Origin: Glebionis coronaria
Lineage: Eukaryota > Streptophyta > Magnoliopsida > Asterales > Asteraceae
Assembly (NCBI GenBank): GCA_025667525.1
Contig: CM046876.1
Span: forward strand, 22,779,224 to 22,843,223
Length of the DNA: 64,000 nt
Reading direction: 5' to 3'
The notes beneath the pieces are model-generated. The model had not been told where the DNA came from, did not search any database, and worked only from the letters and a program-made list of their open reading frames with translations. Both the position numbers and the translations under genes were made by a program. Below, piece by piece: positions 1 through 9,695 of the stretch (within the stretch, counting starts at the first letter, position 1; each line of letters starts with the position of its first letter).

Positions 1-605
1 ATCCAACCTCTTCATTAACCTGTGTAACTGAAACATCAACAACTGGTTCTTCCACAACACTTGAAGTTAGCTTCACAATGTCTGGATTAGTAACAGGCAT
101 ATAATTCAAAGTCCTAGATAGAGGCTCCAAGTCAAACAACCAATTTGGACCACTTTCAAGATCACTAGGTTTACTCTCTAAAAACCTAACATGTACTTTT
201 TCAAGTATACGTTTTTCCTTTTTAAGGTAAACCCTATATCCCTTGCTCTGCACTGAATAACCCATGAAGTATCCTTCATCACCTTTAGCACTAAATTTAC
301 CTAAGGCATCACTAGTATCTAGTACAACTACATGACAACCAAAAGGGTTTAAGAAAACCAATATTAGGTTTTCTTCCCCAAAGTAACTCATAAGGTGTTT
401 TGTTATGTATCTTGTTGACTAATGCTCTATTCTGAATATAACAAGTTGTATTCACAGCCTCAGCCCAAAATGCAATGGGAAAGTGAGCATCAGCCAACAT
501 AGTCCTGGCTGCTTCAATTAGGGTTCTATTCTTTCTCTCAGCAACCCCATTTTGCTGTGGGGTTCTTGCAACACTAAACTGTCTAGAAACCCTTTCTTGG
601 TACAA
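1..605 (-). pseudogene. copia integrase C-terminal part, continuing off the left edge
   Basis: The minus strand from 605 downward encodes the end of the integrase core. It shows the block containing TPQQNGVAERKNRTL, with the third catalytic acidic residue (the E of VAERKN), followed by the usual FWAEAVNTTCYIQNR and KTPYELLWGRKP stretches. Below about 312 the frame shifts. The strand then still reads as the poorly conserved linker between integrase and reverse transcriptase (GYSVQSKGYRVY-like residues near 230-270). Function would be DNA strand transfer of the element's cDNA. It is decayed through the frameshifts. The assignment rests on recognisable integrase motifs. Confidence 0.85.
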
Positions 606-1459
606 AAATCATCCAACAGTTTATTTCTAAACTCACCACCATTATCACTTCTAAGCATCTTAACTTCATTACCAGTTTTCTTTTCAATTTGGTTAATAAA
701 GTTAATTAAAGTATCAGCAGTGTCACTTTTCATAGCTAAAAAGAAAGTCCAAGTAAACCTAGAAAAGTCATGTGTGACAACAAAGCAATAAGATTTACCA
801 TTCAAACTCTCTATATTAGTTGGACCAAACAGGTCCATATGCAGCAAGTGAAGAGGTTTAGAACTAGAGTGCACCTGTTTAGACTTAAATGAGACGTTGT
901 GCTGTTTGCCTTTAAGGCATGCAACACAAGAGTGGTCATTGTGGAAAGCCTTTTCAGGCAAACCATCAACCAAGCCATGTCTCACAAGTCTGTTTATATT
1001 TTTAAAGTTAATGTGCCCTAGTCTCATGTGCCATAGATTACTCTCATCAACTGAAGCTTTAGCATAAAGACATGACAAGTTATTATTCATCCTAATACCA
1101 TTAAGATTCAAATTATAAATGTCCTTATGCCTAGGTGTCCTATAATCGATAAATTTCTCATCTGGCATTTTAAAACCCTTGCTCAATACCAAGCATTCAG
1201 TATCAGTGAAAAGAACCTTATTTTTGTTATCACAAACTTGTGGTACACTAAAAAGATTATAATCAAGTTCTTTTACCAGAAACACGTTTTCAAAACGCAA
1301 ATTATTGGTGAGAAGAGTTCCTTTGCCTGTGATATTTCCATATCCGCCTCCAAAGTAAACTTTATCACCATCCTTAATGGGAGTGAAGTTTGTGAGATAA
1401 TCTTCCTTCCCAGTCATGTGCCTAGAACATCCACTATCCCAATAGCCATAATCAATCAC
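518..1459 (-). CDS. copia protease, gag-pre-integrase and integrase core
   Basis: This 313-codon open stretch starts at the aspartic protease active site (WDSGCSRHMTG, residues about 7-17). It is followed by the gag-pre-integrase zinc region (LWHMRLGHINF, then CVACLKGK, giving H-H-C-C around residues 143-185) and the integrase catalytic core. The first catalytic aspartate is in LHMDLFGPT and the second in MLRSDNGGEF. The third catalytic residue lies across a frameshift in the 1-605 segment. It would cleave the element polyprotein and insert its cDNA. The product is incomplete because pol is broken both upstream and downstream. The start given is the first ATG of the open frame, not a demonstrated start. 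Confidence 0.9.
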   Translation of the reverse strand: MIDYGYWDSGCSRHMTGKEDYLTNFTPIKDGDKVYFGGGYGNITGKGTLLTNNLRFENVFLVKELDYNLFSVPQVCDNKNKVLFTDTECLVLSKGFKMPDEKFIDYRTPRHKDIYNLNLNGIRMNNNLSCLYAKASVDESNLWHMRLGHINFKNINRLVRHGLVDGLPEKAFHNDHSCVACLKGKQHNVSFKSKQVHSSSKPLHLLHMDLFGPTNIESLNGKSYCFVVTHDFSRFTWTFFLAMKSDTADTLINFINQIEKKTGNEVKMLRSDNGGEFRNKLLDDFCTKKGFLDSLVLQEPHSKMGLLRERIEP

Positions 1460-1494
1460 CTATTTTTGAATGCCCTGCACATAAATAAAACAAA

Positions 1495-2517
1495 TTAGTT
1501 TTCTTTGGGAACCCAAGCCTGAGCAGACTTGGATTCATCTGGTTGTTCAACAAGAACATACTTAGTTCTCATAACAACCCCTTGTTCATCCCCTTTTGGA
1601 TGAAACACCCAGTTAACCCCAATTGGTTTTGTGATGACCTTTGAAATATAATTAAATCCGTTACAGGTCATTGAAATCCTATTAGAGTTAGGGTTTTGAT
1701 CTTTCTTAGGTCTCCATGTCAAGCTAGAAGAGGCTTTAGACCCCTTTCCCTGTGGTTGCAAATATTTACCATTATTTGGTCTGACAACGTTTCTGTCAGC
1801 GTTTGATTTGGTCTTGTCAACACTAAAATTACCCTTATCAGTGTTGAACCTAAGGTTTGCTACAGAAACCCATTGCCTATTAGACCATGTATTGGTCTTC
1901 TTAAAAGGTCTTTGCCCATAAGTGTTAGACCCTTTAGTGAAGAATGGGGCTGGTCTAACAACTTGTGGACTTTGCTTCACAAACGTTTTGGGTCTGACAG
2001 TGTTTGACCTTTTGTCAACGTTGACCTTGTAAGCATTGACACACTTATAGACTAAATGTGAAAAGTTACCACAAGTATAACAGGCTTTTCTAGACATAAC
2101 TCTAGGTCTAGAAGAAAAGAAACTTGTTCCATTATCACTAACTTGGATTTTTGGTGACCTAGTATTTCTATACATTTCTGCATACTTAATGCTAGGTTTT
2201 CTAACAGCATTTGAGCCAAGGTCAACAGTCTTGCCAGTGATTGGGTTTGTTACTTTGATAGGGGTAGACTCATTTGGGCTATCACAAAGCATGCCACCCT
2301 TGACAAACAAGGTAGGGTTGGCTTTCTTCCATTGGTCCAAATCAGTCAACTTCTGCCTATATTCTTCTACTGGGGTAAGGACTCTTGGTGGATGAATAAA
2401 TTCCTCTTCTTGGAGTTTTGGTAAACCAGTCCAAGATAAGTCCTTTCTTTGGACACCATAGAAGTCCCCAGCTGGTGGTGGAACACCAGCATACTCTTTC
2501 ATCCCAATCCCAATCAT
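1495..2517 (-). CDS. copia gag-pol linker segment with second zinc knuckle
   Basis: This 340-codon open segment lies between gag and protease of element A. It carries a CCHC-type knuckle (CYTCGNFSHLVYKC, about residues 144-157), as expected for a nucleic-acid-binding gag tail. The rest is basic and Asn/Ser-rich with little recognisable structure. Residues such as VNVDKRSNTV and SVDKTKSNAD come from DNA repeats of the TGTCARCGYT family that also crowd this element's LTR. It is separated from flanking segments by stops at about 2518-2580 and at 1495. It is part of the element polyprotein rather than a host gene. Confidence 0.75.
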   Translation of the reverse strand: MIGIGMKEYAGVPPPAGDFYGVQRKDLSWTGLPKLQEEEFIHPPRVLTPVEEYRQKLTDLDQWKKANPTLFVKGGMLCDSPNESTPIKVTNPITGKTVDLGSNAVRKPSIKYAEMYRNTRSPKIQVSDNGTSFFSSRPRVMSRKACYTCGNFSHLVYKCVNAYKVNVDKRSNTVRPKTFVKQSPQVVRPAPFFTKGSNTYGQRPFKKTNTWSNRQWVSVANLRFNTDKGNFSVDKTKSNADRNVVRPNNGKYLQPQGKGSKASSSLTWRPKKDQNPNSNRISMTCNGFNYISKVITKPIGVNWVFHPKGDEQGVVMRTKYVLVEQPDESKSAQAWVPKEN

Positions 2518-2580
2518 GTCCCTAGAATCCCTTTGTTTACTAACACATTCTCCTAGGGTTTGTGAGGCCTTATCAAATCT

Positions 2581-3057
2581 CTAAATTTTAAGGTCTACAT
2601 TATCCTTATTCTTGATAGCCTCATCTAACTTAACCTGTAATTCAGCATTGACCCTTTCCATAATGTTTCTAATATCAGTACTAGCATTTAAATCATGTTT
2701 TAGGATATTGATTTTATCTTTTAGGTCAAGCTCCATTTTCTTATACTCAGCTACAGTCTTTTTAGTTTGAGTAAGATCAAGTTGATAGTTAGACAACTTG
2801 CATCTCTCAGTACTCACATCTGATAACAGTCTTAAAACCTCTTTGTTAAGTCTTTCAGTATTTAAACGACAACCCTTACTACAAAAAGCATCATCATATA
2901 CCTCATTGTCTGATGAAGATGAGGAGTGTGCCATGAGAGCATATTGAACATGCTCTTCTTCTTCTATCTCAGCAACCAAAGCTTTATCCTCTTCCTCATC
3001 TTTAGCCAAATAGCTCCAGTCCCATCCAATATCATCAATTTCTTGCATTGCCACCAT
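2581..3057 (-). CDS. copia gag coiled-coil segment
   Basis: This 158-codon open segment follows gag in element A. It has an acidic N-terminal part (EEEDKALVAEIEEEEH) and then a long heptad-like helix rich in Leu, Glu and Lys from about residue 65 to the end, consistent with a coiled coil. It continues the gag reading across a single in-frame stop near 3090 and ends at another stop before 2580. Comparable coiled-coil stretches follow the gag zinc knuckle in the element at 41985-54125. The role is probably gag multimerisation, which is inference. Confidence 0.65.
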   Translation of the reverse strand: MVAMQEIDDIGWDWSYLAKDEEEDKALVAEIEEEEHVQYALMAHSSSSSDNEVYDDAFCSKGCRLNTERLNKEVLRLLSDVSTERCKLSNYQLDLTQTKKTVAEYKKMELDLKDKINILKHDLNASTDIRNIMERVNAELQVKLDEAIKNKDNVDLKI

Positions 3058-3090
3058 GGCCTTAGGATCCTGAGCCTTAACAATTTGGAT

Positions 3091-4296
3091 TTAGGGTTTT
3101 CCAGCATCAGATCTTCTTGGAGATCTGCATTCTCTCATAAAGTGCACCATACGATGACAATTGTAGCACTCAACCTTGGATTTATCAAATCCAACAGTGT
3201 CCTTTGAATTAAAAGTCATCTTCTTCTTGAATCTTCTATTCCATCTGTTTGCTCTTATACTTGCAAGAGCCATATTCCACTTAATATCCATCTCCTCCAA
3301 ATGCTCATCACTTATTTGCTCAAGGTCCTCAAAAGTAATCACTGAACTATTGGGCAATGAAGCAATGTATGCACACACAGTATCCAGATCAATACCAGCA
3401 GGCTTAACTCTTGGATAGTCAATTTTGTATGTGTCAGCGTCTGAATGTGAGGCGTTGACAGGATATGATCCAGCGTTGACACATGTTGATCCAGTAACTG
3501 GGTGCATGTATGAATCCTTCTGATCAAATTGACCTTCACTATGTGAGAAGAAGGCCATGTTTCCATTGGTAGACTTACTTCCATGCTCCAAAAGAGTTTC
3601 ATTCTCCAACAGCCTCAGTTTGTTGTAAACATCATCAAAAGTAGAACTTTTGTGAGTGTTGTTGGCAATTATAGATCTTGCCTCTATCTTCCAGGCATCA
3701 CCAAGGCTTTTAAGAAAAGTGGCAATAATGTCAACATCACCAATCACTGTCCCCATGAAGGACAGCTTACTTGTAATGTCGAGAAGTCTGCTTCTCACAC
3801 TAGTTAGCTTCTCATTAGGTTGAGCCTTAAAAACAACATACTCATGCAAGAGTTGCTTCTTTTTCTCTTCCACCGTATCAACATTACCACCATAGGCAAC
3901 TTCAAGGGCTGCCCAAAGATCTTTTGCAGACTCATAACCTCTGTATTTGTGTTGATTTTCTTGTCCCAATGAGAGTTTCAGAATGCTTAGGGTTTTCATA
4001 TCAGCCCTTCTCTTTGCTATGTCCTCAGCAGAAACAGCTCTACCATCTTCAGGTTTTTCTTTCTTATCTGCTTTAGAGCATCCTTGAACAGCTGATCTTG
4101 TAGCAATGGCATCTGCAATATTTTGAGCTTTATTGAATGTGTTTCCATATTCAATAATCTCCCAGAGAGTATAGTCATGGATTTGCAGATATTGCTCAAA
4201 GTTAAACTTCCACAGCTCAAAATTATCTGCATCTAGCATGGGAATCTTGATGTTGTGATTTGAGGGGGAGGAGGAGGTTACTTCTGGAGTAGACAT
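3091..4296 (-). CDS. copia gag (capsid/nucleocapsid)
   Basis: This 401-codon gag ORF begins MSTPEVTSSS and continues into a UBN2-type capsid region with the typical 'LDADNFELWKFNFEQYL' opening. A stretch around residues 100-230 contains the conserved LRSRLLDI/FLKSL-like helices. Near the C terminus is a CCHC zinc knuckle (CYNCHRMVHFMREC, about residues 376-389), in which the usual glycine before His is replaced by valine. Gag forms the virus-like particle and packages element RNA. The start codon is about 100 bp from the LTR, just beyond the primer-binding site and a short leader, as expected. The ORF is intact over its own length. Confidence 0.92.
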   Translation of the reverse strand: MSTPEVTSSSPSNHNIKIPMLDADNFELWKFNFEQYLQIHDYTLWEIIEYGNTFNKAQNIADAIATRSAVQGCSKADKKEKPEDGRAVSAEDIAKRRADMKTLSILKLSLGQENQHKYRGYESAKDLWAALEVAYGGNVDTVEEKKKQLLHEYVVFKAQPNEKLTSVRSRLLDITSKLSFMGTVIGDVDIIATFLKSLGDAWKIEARSIIANNTHKSSTFDDVYNKLRLLENETLLEHGSKSTNGNMAFFSHSEGQFDQKDSYMHPVTGSTCVNAGSYPVNASHSDADTYKIDYPRVKPAGIDLDTVCAYIASLPNSSVITFEDLEQISDEHLEEMDIKWNMALASIRANRWNRRFKKKMTFNSKDTVGFDKSKVECYNCHRMVHFMRECRSPRRSDAGKP

Positions 4297-4378
4297 GATG
4301 TTTTTAAGGTTTTGTGAAAATTAGGGTTTTTGGTGATTTAGGGTTCTTGTGTTCTTTTAGATCAAAGTTTCTCAACAA

Positions 4379-4390
4379 GCTCTGATACTA
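4379..4390 (-). other. primer-binding site of element A
   Basis: The minus strand reads TAGTATCAGAGC. This differs at one base from the initiator-Met tRNA complement TGGTATCAGAGC that primes most plant copia elements. It sits 2 bp from the inner edge of the LTR. Confidence 0.8.
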
Positions 4391-4392
4391 CT

Positions 4393-4909
4393 TGTTGATC
4401 CCAAATTTAGATCGATTTAGCTTGTGTAAACGAGATTAGATCAAGTTAAACACGTAGAGAAACTTTGTTTATGTATAAAACAATTTAAGTGTTATGCGGA
4501 ATTAACACTCAAACAAGAACACACAAACAGTTGTAAAACAAACTTTCACTTGATTGATAATAACGAACTTGCTTACAATGAAAGTGTTAAACGTTTGAAA
4601 AACTTATATGAAACATAAACTAAAGGTCTTCTTTTATAGACATAAGAAGCCTCGTACAAGATTCTACGTATCAGCTATTCTAGGTAAAGATAATTATAGA
4701 AAATACATTGTTGGTCCTATCTTTACTAGAAACAAACTAGAAACAAAATACGCGTAGACCATATCTTTCTATCAGTGCTTGTCTTCAACCTATCAACGCT
4801 TGACTTCTTCCTGTCAACGCTTGATCTGTCAGCGCTTGTTCTCTTCTTATCAACTCTTGTTTTCTTCTTGTCAGCGTTCAAGTGTACTGGCTACATTTTA
4901 TTCCCAATA
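4393..4909 (-). repeat. 5' LTR of element A (517 bp)
   Basis: On the plus strand this runs from TGTTGATCCC next to the primer-binding site to TTATTCCCAATA, where the usual CA/TG terminus has decayed to TA. In element orientation it begins near TGGGAATAAAATG. The distal third (4760-4890) holds about six imperfect copies of a roughly 20-bp unit built on TRTCARCGCTTG, lying in what would be U3. The other LTR is outside the window. Confidence 0.8.
4760..4890. repeat. tandem TRTCARCGCTTG repeats in LTR A
   Basis: Six imperfect units of about 20 bp follow one another, each with a TATCAACGCTTG, TGTCAACGCTTG or TGTCAGCGTT core and a CT-rich tail (CTTCTTCC). Several cores contain GTCAA, that is TTGAC on the other strand, the core of the WRKY-bound W-box. 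Their location in the U3 part of the LTR fits an enhancer array, which is inference. Confidence 0.7.
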
Positions 4910-5019
4910 GCTCCTCTTCGCCCTACTTCACTCCTCGAGTACACCTTACTCGAGAGTTACTTTACTAGTCAACAAAACTCCTTTCAAGGCGGAGAAAACC
5001 ATACACGTCGTTTACACAA

Positions 5020-5345
5020 TTTCCGACACTAAGCTAGATGTCGAGTCCTAATCTTAGGTAGGACCAATCTACACAACGTTGCCCACTTTACCATTTAACG
5101 ACACAAGGATAGATGTCGAGTTCTAATCGAAAGGTAGAACCAATCTTCACAACGTTGCCTACTTCACCATTTTACGACACAAGGCTAGATGTCGAGTTCT
5201 AATCGAAAGGTAGAACCAATCTTCACGACTCTTCACTTTGAAGCTAAGTGAGAACTTCACTAGACACAACTACATCACTTTATAGTTTAGTGAGAACTCA
5301 CAAGACACAACCACATCACTTTATAGTTTAGTGAGAACTCACAAC
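5020..5345. repeat. tandem repeats, 70-75 bp and about 45 bp units
   Basis: Three copies of a unit containing 'AGATGTCGAGT', 'TAGAACCAATCT' and 'ACAACGTTGCC' begin near 5030, 5105 and 5180. They are followed by repeats of 'ACATCACTTTATAGTTTAGTG' with 'GAGAACTCACAAGACACAAC'. No coding potential is seen. Confidence 0.75.
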
Positions 5346-5369
5346 TCTTACCTATTACAACTCAATAAA

Positions 5370-5622
5370 ACACATATCCAAGTGTACACATGTAACTTGG
5401 ATCTACACAACATAAATCCAAGTATACACATATACAATGGATTTACACAAGACTTAATCCAAGTATTCACAAATACAATGGATTAACACAACTAATCTAA
5501 GTATTCACAAATACATTGGATCTACACAATATTGATCCAAGTATACCCATATACATTGGATCTACACAAGATTGATCCAAGTATACACATATACATTGGA
5601 TCTACACAAGACACAAATAAAA
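5370..5622. repeat. tandem array of a roughly 45-bp unit
   Basis: About six copies of a unit built on 'ATCCAAGTATACACATATAC' followed by 'ATTGGATCTACACAAGA'. The last three copies are the most alike, which suggests recent expansion at the right end of the array. Confidence 0.8.
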
Positions 5623-5914
5623 ATGATGAACATGATGATCTTCATCAAGACTTCATCTTTAATCACATCACAAATGTGTGAGTGATCTTCTCTTTGCACT
5701 TAAGAGGATGAGGAGATTGAAGGAGAGAATCACATCTTAAACAAGATTAATCTAAACTAACTAATCAAGGGTTTAAAGATGTTTTTGAAGAAACTGTGCA
5801 AAAAGGGTTGAAAGAAACCTGCAAATGATCCACTATTTATAGGACAACATTGCAACGGTAAAAAACACCCGCGGTTCCTTATCTCCTGAAACCAAAAATT
5901 CCAAGGCCAAAAAA

Positions 5915-6530
5915 AAAACACGTGTAAAAATTTTCAAAAACACAAATTTTGAAAATATTTTCGGAATAATGGCTTTTTCAGAAAAAATCACTTTTTCGGA
6001 ATAAAGGCTTTTTCGGAATAAAGGTTTTTTCGGAATAAAGGTTTTTTCGGAATAAAGGGGTTTTTCAGAAAAAATCACTTTTTCGGAATAAAGGTTTTTC
6101 AGAACAAATGGGTTTTTCAGAAAAATTCACTTTTTCGGAATAAAGGTTTTTTCAGAATAAAGACTTTTTCGGAAAAATGAGGTTTTTCGGAATAACATAG
6201 ATTTTCAGAGAAAATGAACTTTTGCGGAAAAAAGAAGTTTTCAGAGAAAAAGGATTTTTCGGAATAATGATGATTTCAGAGAAAAAGACTTTTTCGGAAT
6301 AATGGTGTTTTCAGAGAAAAAGACTTTTTCAGAAAAAGATGGATTTTCAGAGAAATGGATTTTTCGATATAAATGGATTTTCAGATAAATGGCTTTTTCG
6401 GAATAAATGGATTTTCAGAGAAATGGTTTTTTTGGAGTAAATGGATTTTCAGAGAAATGACTTTTCAGAAAAATGGGTTTTTTCAGAAAAATTTTTCAGA
6501 AAAATGGCAGGATTTCGGAATGTAAAACCC
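5915..6530. repeat. minisatellite of TTTTTCGGAATAAAGG / TTTTCAGAAAAATG units
   Basis: About 600 bp of short units of 15-20 bp alternate between a CGGAATAA type and a CAGAGAAA type. Well over a dozen units are visible, with the most regular near 5995-6065. The minus-strand reading frame that crosses it (5833-6078) is a by-product of the repeat, giving SEKPLYSEKTFIPKK-like protein. Confidence 0.8.
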
Positions 6531-6781
6531 TTTTGCGAAGATTATTCCGAAAATACAGAGATACAGTATTGAGACGTCAGATATATAATTAAACCACCAA
6601 AACAATACCTCGAATCCACCAAAATCAATAACCACTTCGATTACACCAATAACAACACCTCAAAGCCTCAAATACTAACCGAATCCAATAGCCTATACAA
6701 AAAAACCCACGAAATCAATATCAAATCCACACCAAATCCACACCAAAGCTAACTACGAATCTCTTGGCTAATGATACCACT

Positions 6782-7046
6782 TGTAGGACTAAATCACATG
6801 ACTAATCAAACACAAATAACATGATGATGATTAAACTAAAAAAGAAAGATTAGATTAAGATGAAGAGAAGAAAAGAAATACAAAGTTGGTGTTTTCCTAG
6901 TGAGAGAAACAAACACGTTTCTCTCTCTAGAACTAATCAAAATAGAAAGCACACACACAAATGAGGATTAGGAAGCCTTTTATACTAATTAAGAATTGTT
7001 TAGGAGGCCTTCCTCATTTGTGTGTTCGGGACTAAATCCCGTTACA
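6782..7046 (-). repeat. LTR of element D (about 265 bp)
   Basis: It begins TGTAGGACTAAATC and ends GACTAAATCCCGTTACA on the plus strand, giving TG/CA termini with a TGTA/TACA inverted end. It adjoins a primer-binding-like site. The middle has a CTCTCTCTAG tract and a TTTTATACTAATT stretch. The outer boundary is a judgement from the terminal dinucleotides only. Confidence 0.5.
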
Positions 7047-7189
7047 TAAACAATAATAACTAAAAACTCTAGACATTGTTAAATAACATTTTTCACGAGC
7101 TTCGCAATGATATATTATATGACCATCACTTTAATTACTTCTAACATTAACAATGCGTCATTTTTGAAGACAAATATATAGATAGTGTT

Positions 7190-7875
7190 TTATCTAGAGT
7201 TAATACTATTATTAGTAGTTTGAAAGCTCTTGATGAAGGATATTTAGACAAGAACAACGTTAGAAAGTTTTTGAGAGCCCTACATCCAAAATTGGTGAGC
7301 AAAGGTCAAGACTATTAAGGAGTCGAAGGATTTGAAATTACTATATCTTGATGAACTTATTAGGAACCTTATAATTCACGAAATGATCATCTTGAAGGAT
7401 TCCGAAATGGTTAAAAGTAAAGGAGAAACGATATCTCTTTCTTTGAAAGCCAAGAAGGAATCTAGTGATGAAGAATGTTCGACTTCCAGAAATGAAGATG
7501 GAGAAAGTACGTTATGACCGCTAGAGACTTAAAGAAATTTTTCAAAAGAAGAGGAAAGTATGTAAGACAACCAAGAAACTAAAAAGGTCATTTCCAAGAA
7601 GCCTTTATGACAAGAATGGAGAAAAAGAAATTGTTTTAGATGCGATGAACCGAATCATCTCATCGGGTAATGTCCAAAGCCGCCTAGCGACAAGAACCAA
7701 AATGCGTTTGTTGGAGGTTTTTAGAGTGATAGTGAAGAGGAATGTGAATATGACACAAAGGAAAAAAAATGTTGTATGACTCATTCTACAAAAGAGGTAT
7801 GTTCCAGAACCGAATGTTATATTAATGAAACTTCTTTTATAGATGACTTAGTACTAGATAGTCAATATGAATTCT
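7190..7875 (+). pseudogene. decayed copia gag fragment
   Basis: Across several frameshifts and stops the plus strand reads as a UBN2-type gag: 'SLKALDEGYL.KNNVRKFLRALHPK' (about 7215-7295), then 'LKAKKESSDEEC', 'RDLKKFFKRRGKYVRQPR', a zinc-knuckle remnant (RCDEPNHLIG.CPKPP, about 7637-7685) and 'NQNAFVGG'. No LTR or pol is attached. It is truncated on the right at or before the MULE at 7901. It is on the opposite strand from elements A and D, so it represents a separate insertion. Confidence 0.8.
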
Positions 7876-7900
7876 AGCCTATTTTTATCATTATTGTTTA

Positions 7901-9054
7901 GGGTAAAAGCTATAAAATACCATCTTACTTATTGATTTGTGTCGACTTTAAACATTTACTATTTAATCTCGTGACTTTACCATGATACTTTTAAATTTGT
8001 TCTGTCTATATCAATATGACCATAAAATGACTAGATTACCCTTTTAAATGACTAAAATACCCTTTATCTTTTCACATTTATTTCATCAAAGAATACATAT
8101 ATGAGGGGACGTTTTCTTTGGGGGTGTGGAATGAAAGGCATGTAATCATTCATGGTTAATGTCGTTTGGTAAAAATCATGTGGAATCAAATGTGCCAAAA
8201 AGGTGTCAGTGGTATCAAAGATCCATTCCACATAAAAATGAGTGGTTTCACCATTGACTTCATTTTCTTTCTTTATCCTCCTATTTTCTTTCAAATATTA
8301 TCTTCTAAATCAAACAAAACAATTTCTTTCTTTTCTTTGCAAAACCTGGGTTTTGATATATCTTGAGCCATGGAGGTTTTTAAGATATGTTTCTCTTCTC
8401 GTTACCCTCGTCGGAGATTCCGAGTTGTTAATAATCACAACCGGCGGTGGTCATTTCTATCATCAAAGTTGCTTCATCGTCATTACCGAACCTCCTTTAT
8501 TGTAATCGTCATCGATCCTTATTGTTGAACCTTATTGATAGAGAAGATGACGAGTTCATTTTAAATTTCTTTCTTCTTGGAGAACGTGTTTTTAAGATCC
8601 GGGGATGAGTTTAAATATCTTTAGTCAAAGACATCTTTTAGAGGTAAGCATATCCCATGCACTTCGGATCTTGAAACTCAATGGTTTATGGTTATGATTT
8701 CTGGCCCGATACTCAATGGTTTATAGGATTGAATTCAATTGCTTTTTTTGTTATGATTTTTGGTTCGATACTCAATGGTTTATGGTTTCTTGTTTGATAC
8801 TGAATTCGAGTGTCGAGATAGGTTGTGGCGGTTGTGGTATCCCAGATTAATAATAATCTCATTTGTGAAGTTGTGGCTAGTGGCAAGACATGTAATTATA
8901 TTAAAAAAGATAATGGTAATATAGTCATTTTATGGTCATATTGGTATAGTCAGAACGAATTTGAAAGTACGATGGTAAAGTCACGAGATTAAATAGTAAG
9001 TGTTTAAAGTCGATACAAATTAATAAGTAAGATGATATTTTATAACTTTTACCG
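7901..9054. mobile_element. non-autonomous MULE-type element, 1154 bp
   Basis: Terminal inverted repeats of about 135 bp match closely (left 7901-8035, right 8918-9054). Both start with [G/C]GGTAAAAG[C/T]TATAAAATA on the outside. The flanks are TATTGTTTA (7892-7900) and TATAGTTTA (9055-9063), a 9-bp target duplication with one mismatch. Long inverted repeats with a 9-bp duplication are typical of Mutator-like elements. No transposase is present. The unique centre (about 8050-8880) has short open frames, including a possible gene-derived piece around 8360-8560, which I could not identify. Confidence 0.88.
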
Positions 9055-9306
9055 TATAGTTTATTTTTCATGTGCTTATTCTGCATTTTTTAAGTATATA
9101 TAAGCTCAGAGTTTAAAAAAAGTTGAATCATATATAACGCTATGAAGCTTGAAATTTATAAGGACTTTAGATGAACTTAAACCTTTTTTACCCTCCCATA
9201 TCATAAAAGAACTGATTTTCTAGTTTGAGTTTGACACAACCCAAGTCAACAAGGTTATAACCTTTTAGAACACGCTGCATCTATGATAGTTTGAGACTCT
9301 ATTATT

Positions 9307-9688
9307 AGAGGGTGTTTGGTTAAGCTTATAAGTGGGCTTAGGCTTATATTATATAAGCAAATTATGGCTTTTATATAATAAGCTTATAAGCCTTTGTTAA
9401 GTGTTTGGTTTAGGTTATATAACTAATATGGTAAAATGACAAAAAAATACATAAATAAAAAAGGATAGTTTTTATTAAATAAGGGTATAAAAGTCTTTTT
9501 AGGTAATATTTTTATATAAGCCCAATTAACCTTACATAAGCCACAAATTCTTGTCTTACCAAAACCTCCTTATATAAGCTTATAAGCACACTTATATAAG
9601 CTTAACCAAACACTTGGTTTTGGCTTATAAGCTTATATAAGCTAATAAGCTTATAAGCCTACTATATAAGCTAAAACAAACACCCTCT
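9307..9688. mobile_element. hAT-like MITE, 382 bp
   Basis: The ends are AGAGGGTGTTTGGTT and, inverted, AGAGGGTGTTTGTTT. They are flanked by TATTATT on both sides (9300-9306 and 9689-9695). The interior is rich in palindromic CTTATATAAGC / GCTTATAAGC words. GGGTGTTTGG-type termini are common in hAT-derived MITEs of plants. Confidence 0.8.
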
Positions 9689-9695
9689 TATTATT

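Larger units (their letters stand above)
1..4909 (-). mobile_element. Ty1/copia LTR retrotransposon, partial (element A)
   Basis: This is the 5' part of a minus-strand Ty1/copia element. Reading right to left it has a 5' LTR (4393-4909), a primer-binding site (4379-4390), gag (4296-3091), two intermediate open segments (3057-2581 and 2517-1495), and protease plus integrase (1459 down to the left edge). Reverse transcriptase, RNase H and the 3' LTR must lie left of position 1. The order protease-integrase before RT is diagnostic of copia. The reading frame is broken between the segments. At least two of the breaks are stops in contexts where related elements have glutamine, as C-to-T decay would produce. 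No target duplication can be checked because the left end is outside the window. Confidence 0.93.
4910..7046 (-). mobile_element. 5' part of a second minus-strand LTR retrotransposon (element D)
   Basis: A presumed 5' LTR (6782-7046) is flanked on its inner side by a primer-binding-like sequence (minus strand TGGTATCATTAGCC, 6761-6779). Between this LTR and element A lies about 1.9 kb of leader-like, non-coding DNA filled with tandem repeats. No gag or pol of this element is visible, so element A either inserted into it or replaced the remainder. The partner LTR is not in the window, so this call rests on one LTR edge plus the primer site. Confidence 0.5.

Noticed and set aside
5370..5622. 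Regular repeats that superficially resemble a CRISPR array
   Set aside because: Units abut without unique spacers of constant length and the DNA is plant nuclear.
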